Below, one piece after another: positions 12,480-23,101 of a stretch of DNA of 64,000 nt. A model generated the notes under the pieces. The model was not told the origin of the DNA. It did not search any database and was given only the letters and a program-made list of their open reading frames with translations. The stretch comes from Limnanthes douglasii subsp. nivea (lineage: Eukaryota > Streptophyta > Magnoliopsida > Brassicales > Limnanthaceae). Both the position numbers and the translations under genes were made by a program. Location of the stretch: the NCBI GenBank assembly GCA_036936605.1, contig JAUPFV010000001.1, positions 214,363,530 through 214,427,529 of the forward strand, given 5' to 3'. Each line of letters starts with the position of its first letter. The stretch's first letter is position 1.

Positions 12480-13140
12480 GGTGGTGGGCTGTTGTGATAC
12501 GGGACGAATATAAAAAAAGAGTGATGGAGATGACTTGACGACAAAATAATAACTCTTGTATTTTATTTACAATAATTTTGTAAATTACCTAATCATAACT
12601 TAATGGAAATGATAATAATTAGTAATTTAGTTATTTTTGTATTAAATTTATAAAAGAGTAAGGTATCCAAAATCCCAAATATTATCCATACAACCTATAT
12701 TTTAATAATATTTCGTGGATATTTTAATGTTTCGTCGATGATGATTCGTTTTAGTCAAATATTCACTATTCTAAACCCACTAATATCCTAAATCCCTTAT
12801 TTAGTTATATAAAAGTCTTAACATCCATATTTCATCTTTTTTTACGTGAAAAAAGTCGTGCCTAATTTTTTATTCGATTTTTTTATATGATTTTTTATTG
12901 TGTCTTTATTTGATTTCGAAGTATGATTGTTGATATTTGCTTAGATAAGTCGATTTGTGTGTGGTAACTCGAATTTTGATTTCGAAATATTAAAAGACTC
13001 AAGATCTCTGTTCTTTATGATTTTTGGTGTTCATATGGTATTACGTTGTTAATTTAGTTTATCTGTTGTATTCGAGTTAAGTTTTCGTCGATTTTGAGTC
13101 TGTTTTTTGTGTTCATTAAATTTCTGTTCAAGTAAAACGA
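12480..13140. other. AT-rich spacer, nothing recognised
   Basis: No open frame with known motifs. The first degenerate copies of the GATGCGAAACC word begin near its right end. Confidence 0.5.
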
Positions 13141-13930
13141 TTATGGGTTTCAAAGGTAATGGATGCGAAACGTGTGATGTCTGTACGTACTAGTTGCGAA
13201 GCGTTATTGTCTTTTTGTATAGTAGATGCGAAACTTAGTAACAAATAGATGTGAAACCTATATACTGTTTTCTACTAGTAGATGCAAAACGTTATTTGTT
13301 CTTTAATTTTTTTTATAAAAATATTCAAAACATATAATGAGTGATACTAGTTTTGTTTGTCTTAAAAGAACAAAACCAATAGTGTTTTCAGATTTTTTTT
13401 CCGAGTTACGGTTTAAAAGATACAAACTTGTAAAATTTTAAAATTTATAGGGGATTAACGAAGAAGATGCGAAACCTTCTTTGTTCTGGGATATGCGAAA
13501 CCTTCTTTATTGAGCTACATGCGAAACCTTCTTTATTTTGCTAGATGCGAAACCTTCTTTATTTTGATAGATGTGAAACCTTCTCTATTCTACTAGATGA
13601 AAAACTTTCTTTGTTTTGCTAGATGTGAAACCTTCTTTATTTTTCTAGATGCGAAACCTTCTTTGTTTTGCTACATGAGAAACCTCTTTGTTTTGCTACA
13701 TGAGAAACCTCTTTGTTTTGCTACATGCGAAACCTTTAATGTTTTTCTAAATGCGAAACCTTCTATGTTTTTTTCTAGATGCGAAACCTTCTTTTTTTGC
13801 TAGATGCGAAACCTGTTTAAATTTTGTACTTCTGGATGCGAAACCAATTTAAATTTTTTACTACTAGATGCGAAGCCCCACTATGATAGATGCTAGATGT
13901 GAAACCAGCCCACTATGATAGATGCGAAAG
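13140..13930. repeat. 26-bp minisatellite built on GATGCGAAACCTTCTTT
   Basis: The word GATGCGAAACC or close variants recurs about 18 times between 13466 and 13930 at 25-30 bp steps (for example 13466, 13492, 13517, 13543, 13569). Unit tails read TTCTTTATTTTGCTA or TTCTTTGTTTTGCTA. Sparser, degenerate units lie at 13160-13300. The 68-codon open frame at 13597-13803 is just this repeat read through. The units abut without unique spacers, so this is not a CRISPR array. Confidence 0.92.
13315..13443. repeat. Flanking direct repeat, copy A
   Basis: About 130 bp containing CGAGTTACGGTTTAAAAGAT and a TTTTGTTTGTCTTAAAAGAACAAAA near-palindrome. It is repeated, with about 20% difference by eye, at 13962-14088, so the two copies bracket the dense part of the minisatellite. 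Confidence 0.8.
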
Positions 13931-13961
13931 CATATACTGAGAAACGTGTGTAAACTATTGT

Positions 13962-14088
13962 TTTTTTAAAAAATTCAAACCTATCATGAGTGGTACTATT
14001 TTTGTTTGTTTTAAAAAAACAAAACCAACGGTATTTTGGAATTTTTTCGAGTTACGGTTTAAAAGATATGAGCCTTTAAAATTTTAAA
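13962..14088. repeat. Flanking direct repeat, copy B
   Basis: Second copy of the segment at 13315-13443, again with CGAGTTACGGTTTAAAAGAT and the TTTGTTTTAAAAAAACAAAA near-palindrome. The shared borders suggest that the minisatellite and its flanks belong to one repeat family or to a non-coding mobile element. Confidence 0.8.
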
Positions 14089-14099
14089 TGAAAAAAAAA

Positions 14100-15640
14100 T
14101 AAAAGAAAGAGAATTTGTTACTAGATTTTATATGGAAGGATAGTTTATGTATAAAGTCTCTTAAAAAATTCAGGTCTTTATCTGTAACAGGCTTGTTGAA
14201 TGGGTCTTAAATGGTAACTCTTCTTTTATAAAAACATGTAAAATGAAAGTGTTTTTTTTATCGGTCGAACATATATTTTTTAGCAAAAAGACATATTTGT
14301 ATTGAAGAAGTACTTATCAACGTGTAACTTAAAGTTATAGTAGAAGAGCTAAAACCTTAAAAAATTTGCCCAATAATTGAAGAATTTATACAAAGTATAT
14401 TAGCGAATCAATCGTTTATGATGAATTGAAACCAAACCATAGACCTTTTCCTGTGTTTTTTTTGGATTTTTTTGAGATCTGTAAAAGGCAAACCTAACTA
14501 GAAAATTGTTAAACAAGTCACAACAGGTTTTGAGAAAGAAATGAAGAAGGTCAAAAAGCTTGACAAATCAAATTACTTTGATTTTTTAAATCAATAAGAG
14601 GCGGGCCATTTGCTCGATAAAATGTCGTGACAGGTAAATTATTTATTCGAATCAAATACCGGGGTCTTATAACATGAAGAACCTGAGAATATCATGAGAC
14701 TACAATGTAATTTTACTAATAACTATTGAAAATCTTCAATGACTGTGAACATGAGGAAGGCTTCCAAGATGATCAATGTTTGGGCCATTTATGGACAATT
14801 GGGCTAAATAAAATGAACAACTAATCATGTTTTCGCCAACGAGAAAGAACTTGCAGAGCAATAGTGAAGAAGGTAAGGTTAACTTTGTTTTCTAACTTCC
14901 ATTAATTATTGAGAGGTGAGGCAGAGATGAGCTATTACACTTGAAAGCTCTTGATGCAGCTAGTGCACAGATGACTTCACCAAACGAGGAAATAATAAGT
15001 CATCTGATCGATGAAATGACCAAGTATGTAGCTAGAATTTTGGTCTTGAATACGGAGAGAGATGTTTTTTTTCCATAATACTGTGATTGAGCTCCAAGAT
15101 TTAAAGAATCCAGAGAAATCAAAAGATTATGATGAAAACATGGATTCTATGCAGAACGAAAGATGACTTTACCAAACAAGGAACAATCTTAACCATAATC
15201 TGGACCCAGAATCATGGAGGAATGCTTCTAAACGAAGGTTGACCACAGGGTGACTACACCAATTGACCATTGAGAAAGCCTTTATGGTATGAGGAGATAA
15301 CATGTAAGATTCTTGATGTTTTCAGTCTTTAATTGATTCGAGAGACTTGAGATAATGAAAGATATTTGTTGCATATGTAAGAGATTTCGGAAAACCTGAA
15401 ATATTAAATAAGAAAATCAATTGTTTCTGCAATGATTTAAAAGGCTAGTCAGGTTTAAAATCCTGACGAGCTTGTTAGTAGTATAAAAAATCAAGATACA
15501 TTAGAAATATCATGAGTAATTTGTATGAGCGTAACTCATACCAAAATTTATTTCTCTTAACATCTTTTAACTTCTTATTAACTAATGTTTAAAAGTCCTG
15601 ATCAACCTCAGTTTTGTGTCTTGCATGGGAGGTATTCAAA
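14100..15640. other. AT-rich spacer, nothing recognised
   Basis: No open frame of useful length and no repeat seen. Some stretches near 14850-15250 look faintly coding (GAA/AAG rich), but no family could be named. Confidence 0.4.
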
Positions 15641-15649
15641 CTACTTATG

Positions 15650-16870
15650 CTATCTTTATTAGGGGTTGGATGCTCAGGGGATAAGTTGACATAGCCAGGT
15701 GAGTTATTGCAACTCAATCCTATTTCTAAAGCACCAATAACCTCAATGACTTCAGCCTCAGAGGGATGAAGCTTGTCATTTTTTTCTTAACATTCTGGTC
15801 AAAATGGGAGGTAATCTCATTCATTTTGTCCTTAGAAAGGGTTATAATCAGTTATGTTAATTTGGTAATCCTTAGATTTACCATTGAAGTTAATATTCTT
15901 AGCAGTATCTAAATCATGATGAGATTTCCTAGGTGGATTATTCATAGTAGGATTAAGTTATTGTTGAGTTATGTCTTTTTGAGTTTTGTTAATAAATATT
16001 TTACAAGTCTTTTGTTTGTGACCTATGTGGTGACATAACTCGCAGTAATTTCGTAAATTCTTGTAGCATATTACAAGACAACAACCATCATATCCCCAAA
16101 GCCAATCCAAACGTGGCATTGAATATTTTTGGACAAATCAAGCTCGACCCAAGCATAACAAGAGTTGTAAAAAACTATGCTTTTGTCTGGAATCCAGATC
16201 CTTAAAAGATTGCATATGGTTGATGCTATGGTATGTATTATATCCTCATTATATAAGAATTCAGACATATTAACTACCTTAATGAGTACTATGACATTCA
16301 TAATTAGGATTGAATGAGGTTGTCCATTTGAATAACTTTATTGCAAATTCGCATATAAACTACATATTTATGATCCATAGTTTGTATAGGTTTGCTTGTA
16401 ATGTAAATTCTATCAGAACATGTCTTATATCTCATATAAATACATTATAATTACTTGAAAAATTTGTACCATCCAATAACTACTTTATAGTAAAATTTTT
16501 TGGCATACCTTTAGAGAATTTACCAATTAAGCTACATTTGGTGTTGAGAAGCAACTTATATATATCTTGCTTTGAGGGCTGAATAGATATATGGTCTGTT
16601 TTTTATATATGTTGGTATCATCTCTGAAAAGGTCTTTAGGGGATCTGATCACATCTGCAAAAGATCTTGTTGTTGAGAATTTCGTTTTTCCATCCTTGTT
16701 GATTTCATATGCTTGTACTTTTCTTGAATAATTGTTAGTACTTTTTTTATTTGTCAAAGTATTTGTGTTTTGCAGAATTTGGGAAATTTGTATCTTAAAG
16801 AACTCTATTTTGCTGAAGACTTGCAGATGAAGAGTTTTGAGTTGAATTCGAAGTAGCCTCACTGTTGTTA
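15650..16870 (-). pseudogene. Decayed LINE-type ORF1 (DUF4283 plus zinc knuckle)
   Basis: On the minus strand a piece at 16527-16862 contains SFADVIRSPKDLF. After several stops, 16071-16301 reads WIPDKS, then YAWVELDLSKNIQCHVWIGF, and continues at about 15990-16070 as NYCELCHHIGHKQKTC, a CX2CX4HX4C zinc knuckle. This order (DUF4283-type domain, then knuckle) is that of the nucleic-acid-binding ORF1 of plant non-LTR retrotransposons and related domesticated fragments. No endonuclease or reverse transcriptase follows. Several stops make it non-functional. Confidence 0.7.
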
Positions 16871-17047
16871 GGAAGAAGAGTGACCTTTAAATCTCCCTTG
16901 TTTACATCTTTTTCTATGATGGAGAACTGGAAAGTAGGTAATACTTCTGATGAATAGCCAATAATTACACAATCTGTTTATTAAATATTGAAGCAAATCT
17001 AAAGCCAAAATAGCCTCATCTAACATTTTGTTTTTTACAATGAAGGT

Positions 17048-17293
17048 GTTACATCACATGTTAATTTATATTATAATTAATATCTCAAAATTAGCGCTCC
17101 TATTAACTTACATGTTAAATGACATGACATAATTTTTTGTTAACTCACCTACTAAATTGCTAACAGTGTATACAATGAACATGTTAAACAACGTGTTAAT
17201 TTGTATTTTAGTTAATGTGTCAAAATAAGCGCTCTAATCAACCCGCTAACTCACAAGTTAAATGACGCGACATGATTTTTTTGTTAACTCACC
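17048..17293. repeat. Tandem duplication, period about 135 bp
   Basis: Copies begin at about 17048 and 17183. Both hold GTGTTAATTT-like and TTAGCGCTC-like words and end in TTTTTGTTAACTCACCT. The copies are well diverged. Confidence 0.75.
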
Positions 17294-17304
17294 TGATAAA
17301 TTTC

Positions 17305-17793
17305 GAGAATGAGATAAGATTTAACCATTTGTTTTTATTTGTTTTCTTCTTATTCTCTTCTTTTTCCTCCACTAAATATAACTCCACTATTTTAGTCATA
17401 TTAACCTAACAAATCTTTATTTTCTAAAATACGTTTGGAGTCGAATTTCAAATATTAACAAAGAATATATTAAATATATATTCTCATTCCTATGTATATA
17501 AAGTTAACATATAAATTTATAATATACGATTGTACATGCTCTAAATTCCCAGAGTGAGTTAACATTAAACCATTTTTTTTATTTTCCTCTCTTATTTTTA
17601 TCCTCTTTTTCCTCCACTAAATATAACTTCACTATTTTAGTCATATTATTCTAACAAATTTTTATTTTTAAAAATAAAATTGGAGTCAAATTATAAATGT
17701 TAATAAACATGGTTACAAATGTATATTCTATTTTCTACGTGTACAAAATTAACATGTAAATTTAACATGTACGATTGTACATGCTCTAATGTC
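17305..17793. repeat. Tandem duplication, period about 245 bp
   Basis: Copies at about 17305-17547 and 17552-17793 share CCTCCACTAAATATAACT, CACTATTTTAGTCATATTA and the ending CGATTGTACATGCTCTAA. Read on the minus strand, the ending starts TTAGAGCATGTAC, a style of terminus seen in plant MITEs, so each copy may be one MITE; this is unproven. Confidence 0.75.
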
Positions 17794-19492
17794 GTGTATA
17801 TATCATGATCACGGTTAAGTTAAACTGAGATCGATCCAAAAATAAACCTAACACATATTTATAATTTGTGAATAAAGTAGTAAAATAAAATTATTAATCA
17901 AGAATACCTTATATTTATTACTAAATATGAGGGGTAGTACAATAAGTATTTCTAATAGTAGATGATATTCCCATAACTGCTAAGATATACGGTTAAGTAA
18001 ATTTTAGAATTATTCTAAATAGATATTTATATACTCGGATAAGATTATGAGTCGATTGGTTCAGGATAGATTATTTACATCTTTATCAGTAGTCCTCTGT
18101 CTTGACGAGTATAACGAAGGAAGACTAGTCTAGCATTGTTCGAAGCGGTTTTATCACTAGTTGAAGCCTTCTTTGATCTTTGCTGAGGCACATACTACTT
18201 ATCCGTTGCATATTTGACTTTTTTTGAATCGTCCTTTATCTTTTGATTTTCTTATTTGAACGATGATTAATATTTTTTATTTTATCATGGCTTTAGAGGC
18301 TTCGACTTGTTGTTAGTGATGTTTTGAAATGTTGTTGCTTATTTTTGCTTCGACTTTCTTTACCTTTGTTTTTTTTTTCTTTGACTTTCTTCATTTATTC
18401 AGTCGTAGTTTTGCATAGGTATTCCAGTAGCCTTCCAGTATTAATAAAGGATGAGGGAAAGATAATATATTTTTTAAACAATTATTCGTCTATTTTGATT
18501 TTAAAGTTGTTCATATCCCTCTTAACCCTTCTTAAAGACTGATCGTAAAGGTTATGCAACCCAAGTAAACATATTGAGCCGAATAAATTATTGTTTTTAG
18601 TGAATTATAAATTGGATTAGAATTTTTGTGTAATTAACATGATATGCGTTGCAAGCATCTTATTTTATTTCCAAGTAATTATAAGTTTGGAGTTTGTATA
18701 TTTTGATTAACCTCATTAGGCTTCTTAAAGTGTTAGGCTAAAGTTTAACTTATACTTTATCCCATTCATCTAAGATTTTTTTTATGTTGGCTAAGAAAAA
18801 TTGTGAATATCATATATACTATACAAAATATGTTTTCTAAATTAGTTTTAAGTAATTATACGCTTGAAAATAAAATATTAATTTTAATTTCAATATTTAT
18901 TTATCCAAGTGGTGCAAATAATTTGACATGGATTGATAGCGTTTTATATTTGTACGTGTGCATATGTTTTATCTTCTTTAATTATATTTTCTTGTTTTGT
19001 ATGTCTGTCGTATTTCTCCTTATTGGATCTGAGCAGTTATTTACCATTGCACTTCTTTTTTACTATGTTAAATACTTTTTTTCGTGTTACTTAATTTTTT
19101 TTCTTGCTATTTTTTTTCTTGTTTTTTGTTTGCTACTTTGTTATAAATAAGTAACAAGCTCATACATTTTTAAAGGTTCTTTTATAAGAATTGATTACCT
19201 TTTTTAATCGATACTCATATTTTTCGAGTATGGTCTATTCTATCATTCAAGATACCAATGTATCCCTTCCTCCAACTTAGTATTAAATGACTTGAATGAA
19301 AAGCAAAATCTTGACTTTATACTGCGTCCCTACACACTGCTTTTAGAGATTGAAGTTTTTCAAAAGTTCGAGGATTGGTCCATTATTAGTGATGTCATGT
19401 TTGCCATGATGAAGTCGTTATCTTCTTTCATACTTTTGATCACAGGCTTCGACCACTAGATAATGACATTGTTGAGTTTTTCCGCTTCAGAT
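17794..19492. other. AT-rich spacer, no recognisable gene
   Basis: Long T-rich open frames such as 18803-19150 encode hydrophobic low-complexity strings typical of AT-rich non-coding DNA. No family could be named. Confidence 0.45.
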
Positions 19493-19917
19493 AAATTTTC
19501 CCAAGCTAGTTAACTCATTTTTGTGTTTTGGTTTCGCCAATTATTATTTTGTCATTTTGTAGACGCTTTTTTGTTAAAGATTTTTGTCCACTATTAATTT
19601 TCAGATCGGGAAGGGAATTGTTTCTTCCAAATTTCTATATTTCCGTTTGCTCGGATAATTATTGACCTTCCGAAAGTTATGAAAGATTGGAAGAATAATT
19701 ATGTCCAAATTTTCCCAAGCTAGTTAACCCTTCATTTTTGGTTTTTGGTTTTGTCAACTATAATTCTGTCAAATTTTAGACGTTTTTAAAGAATTTTTTC
19801 CACTATTAATTTTTAGTTCGGGAAAGGAATTTGTTCTTTCATTTTTTTGTATATCAGTTTGCTCGGATAATTATTGACCTTCCAAAAGTTATGAAATATT
19901 GGAAGAATAGTTTTGTT
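19493..19917. repeat. Tandem duplication, period 214 bp
   Basis: The copies start at 19493 and 19707 with AAATTTTCCCAAGCTAGTTA, and both run through GTTTGCTCGGATAATTATTG and CCTTCCGAAAGTTATGAAAG (second copy CCTTCCAAAAGTTATGAAAT). The right part of each copy reads, on the + strand, LPKVMK-WKN, which looks like a duplicated exon end. Confidence 0.85.
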
Positions 19918-21800
19918 TACGTTTGTTGCAAGTAGGCCAACAAAGTGGAGAACAAACGAGGCTCTATCAATCTTTATTGGAGTGTTACCCGTAAGTACAA
20001 TTTTCTTCGACTTGTATTTGCTTGTGCTTTATTGCTTCTCCGTTGGCTGTCGTTTTTCTTTTTTATTTCAGCTTCTCCCATCAATTTCCCCTTTGATGAC
20101 CTGCTAGCTAAGTCTAGATATGATGAGATGATGGAAGAACCAAGGAGTTTTTTATTTTATCATGCTTTTATATTGATGTTTGATAACTCTATGGAAACCA
20201 AGCTTTGGCGTAACAAGGTATTCAAGGAAATTTTACTGCTGCTTATTTTTTTAATGAAGAAAACAATAGTAAACCTAGTAATAGTAAAGGTAAAATTCAC
20301 CTACCAACGACATGTAATTTGATGAAATCAACACCACGTTTGCATAGTACTAATACTGAAATGCCGATTGTTTTTTGCTTTATTTTTAGAGGTGGATGAG
20401 GATTGTAATGAGGACAAAGATAACGTTCATCTTAGAATGTGCAAAAACTCAAGTACTTTTTTCATAACTTATTCTTCTAATATTGTAGTAAACATGGTGT
20501 TTGAAGTTATGTACTTTTGCGCTTACTAAGTATACAAAGTGTTATTCCTCATTTGACACTTTCTTTAGCTCTTCCACGGAATCCTGATTCGTCCCATGGT
20601 TTTTCTTCCTATTTTCCAGGTGACCCGTTAAACTTCGCATACCTGTTTGATGGTTTTGTGTCGTCTGCCATGGGAGTTTCCAAGCTTGACTTGCATATGA
20701 TTCAAATTTCATATTTTTTTCTTGCGCTTTGGGCACTATGAAGATCACCTAGCTACGTCTGCTTTTGAATTATCTCTTCCATTTGATAATGAAACTTGTA
20801 TATTAGCTTTGTTAGAAGTTGGTAATCAATCTATCTTTGAGATTTTCAAAGATGACAAGAGTGATATAAATGAACCTACATAAATTAGGAATACTTCATT
20901 CATTAAGAGTGCTATACAACTAGTTGGTGTGAAGGAAGATGTTCACATACTTCCCCAATGTTTTGTGGATTCTTCAATACATACACATGCCAATGTAATT
21001 GATCTTGAAAATTATTCCTCCCTGTATGAGGCTATCATTCCATTGGCATCCAATGATAATGTCGTTCTAGTACTAGTATTGTTTTTTATGTTTCTTGTTA
21101 TTTGGATCTTGGTTTTGAGGTTATTACTTCTTCTTTTTTACTTTAAAGTTTTGTTGTTTTTCTTATGGTTTTCTTTTTTGTTTACAACTTATTTTCAATG
21201 GGCTGATGATGTACCATCATGCTCAAGTAAATCCCTTGGACCAGTCATCAAATATTCAAATTCTTTTGGATGATGCTTTTGTGTTTACTAATGAACGATT
21301 TGATTTAAGAGGTGAACTTTCATATGATGTTGATAGGAAGATGAGGTTGCAAGCGATGCTTAATGAAAGCCTATAGAAGAAGCATATTTTATATCTTTAC
21401 TTAAAATCTCATGCTAATATTTTAAACAATAAATATTTTGCTTTATAAAAAATAAAGTAAGATTTACTTGCCCTTCAATCCAAAGATTTTCCATTAGAGG
21501 ATGTGATGGCAAGTGTTTAGGATTTACATGCAAATGCAAGATCTAAAACCGTTATTGATTCTTCGATGTTGAAGGACGTGCAAAAAGACTTAATTTTTTT
21601 GTCAACTAGATATGTTTTTATGTTGTCAATGCAAACATGTTATAAATTATCTTTTTGGTATTGTTGCCGAAGGGTATTATTGTATCCTGATTTTCTTTTA
21701 TTAGGGTCGAGTAGAATGGAAGTCAAGTTGGTTCTGACTGTTTTGCAGATATGCACGATGCAGATTGTACCTTAGTAACCGATGCTGTTACTTCACAACC
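19850..21800 (+). pseudogene. Coding-like fragments, possibly the antisense ORF of an older Tat-like element
   Basis: Broken + strand segments read LPKVMKYWKNSFVYV (about 19876), NKRGSINLYWSVTRK (ends at a GTAAGT at 19989), LPQCFVDSSIHTHANVIDL (about 20950) and RKMRLQAMLNES (about 21340), then SKDFPLEDVMA and LHANARSKTVIDSSMLKDVQ (about 21480-21590). Composition and candidate splice sites suggest a decayed intron-bearing gene. The integrase of an older Tat-like element reads on the minus strand at 33.1-34.3 kb, and its post-pol motif is at 22523-22570. A + strand reading frame here is therefore where that element's antisense ORF would lie. I could not align these segments to the antisense ORFs of elements 1-3, so the identity is a guess from position. 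Confidence 0.3.
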
Positions 21801-22522
21801 TCTAGCATTTCCTTGAAATTTTGTCCATAATTTGTATGTTTGTCATTTTTTTTGACATTTCAACAATATAGTTTTGTAAGACTTTTAATTTATGTGAGTA
21901 CTCATTTATATATTTTGTATACGAGTCTCTGTATTTATGACACATCTTGTATTCTCTATTTTTCTACTGTCTGATCAGGTGCAATAGACCTATAATTATT
22001 TTTATAGAACACCATCGTTTTTTACTTTGATTTTTTTAGAATTTGTCAAGTATATTGAGGATGCATGAATCCATGGTAGGAGTTTTCCCTTACTTAAAAA
22101 AGTAGGTTTTTACTACCGATTCACTCTTGATTATTCGTATTTTTGTTATTTTCCTTTATAAGGATCCATGCCACTTGATCATTATTTTTAATAATCCATG
22201 TTTGGATTGGTGATTCTTTTATCATCCAAAGTGTAATCTACGGAGTTTCGATTCCTCTATAAGCATTTTATTTATTTTGATATTTTTGTTTATAAAATAT
22301 ATTTATTTTATGGACTTATTTTAATCGTAGTTACTCCTAGGTATATTTTTCCTTCAACATAATTTAATATATTTTTGGGATTATCATTTTTTCATATTAT
22401 GCCTTTGACATTCTTTGAAGTTTCATTTTGCTTCAGATTTTTATTTTGTAGCATTATTTGTTATTCTTGCTATATCAAATAAGAGATGAATCATATTTTG
22501 GAAATAAGTGTTTATAAAGTTT
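21801..22522. other. AT-rich spacer, nothing recognised
   Basis: No open frame or repeat that I could support. Confidence 0.45.
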
Positions 22523-22570
22523 GAATACCTCATTGAAACATTCTCACGCCACTCAGGGAGGAAATAAAGC
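22523..22570 (-). other. Post-pol motif of an older, minus-strand Tat-like element
   Basis: The minus strand reads CTTTATTTCCTCCCTGAGTGG and then ATGTTTCAATGAGGTATTC. This matches the motif after the integrase stop in elements 1-3 (CTCTTTCCTCCCTGGTGGC, then GGTTTTAATGAGGTGTCC). It lies 26 bp left of element 1, while the matching decayed integrase lies just right of element 1 on the same strand, so element 1 split one older element. Confidence 0.75.
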
Positions 22571-22601
22571 ATCATCATATCTTAATAAATACGATATACA
22601 C

Positions 22602-23029
22602 TGATGAGTCCGAATTTTGTACTCTTCCCGGACACGGACAGATCAGTCCAAGGCCTCCGGACCGGACAGATCACATGGACCGGACATATCACTTTGAACA
22701 CTATGACCATAGGACTATTCGAACTATGAAAAAAGTACTAAAAAACCTAAACACTTCTTGACTAAGCTACTTGCTCTCCTACTTAGAGCTCATGGGTCTT
22801 TGAACATGACCCGGGTCCATTAAACATGACCCGAAAGCCCATAAGGGCCCAAACATCAAGGTATAAATACCCAACCACCTGCATTAACTATGGGTAATGA
22901 GAATTAACTGCTACCAATCTGCTTAATTATCTCTCTACTCTCTACTCTAAACACTTAAACACCCACACACCACCATAAAACACCAACTGAAATTACCAGC
23001 CTACCCTCAGGAAATTATTATCCACACCA
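22602..23029 (+). repeat. 5' LTR of element 1
   Basis: 428 bp, TG...CA ends. The first third (U3) repeats CCGGACAGATCAC-like words three times. A TATA motif TATAAATAC lies at 22862. The 3' LTR at 32637-33064 has the same length. Confidence 0.95.
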
Positions 23030-23050
23030 AATTGGCGACCACAGTGGGAG
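23030..23050 (+). other. Primer-binding-like site of element 1
   Basis: ATTGGCGACCACAGTGGGAG directly follows the LTR. Elements 2 and 3 have ATTGGCAACCACA(A/G)TGGGAG at the same place. This is where the priming tRNA should pair; I did not assign the tRNA. Confidence 0.7.
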
Positions 23051-23101
23051 GAGAAGGTGCCTGAATCAAGCATTCAAAACCAGCTAAGAAAATCTGTCCG
23101 A

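Noticed and set aside
13597..13803. 68-codon open frame with repeating CETFF and AKPS words
   Set aside because: It is the 26-bp minisatellite translated; 26 is not a multiple of 3 and the frame is accidental.
13466..13930. Regular short repeats that could suggest a CRISPR array
   Set aside because: Units abut directly, vary in sequence and length, have no unique spacers, and the host is a plant.
18803..19150. 115-codon hydrophobic open frame that could be a membrane protein
   Set aside because: Low-complexity Phe/Leu/Ile string in T-rich DNA, with no start context, homology or conserved pattern.
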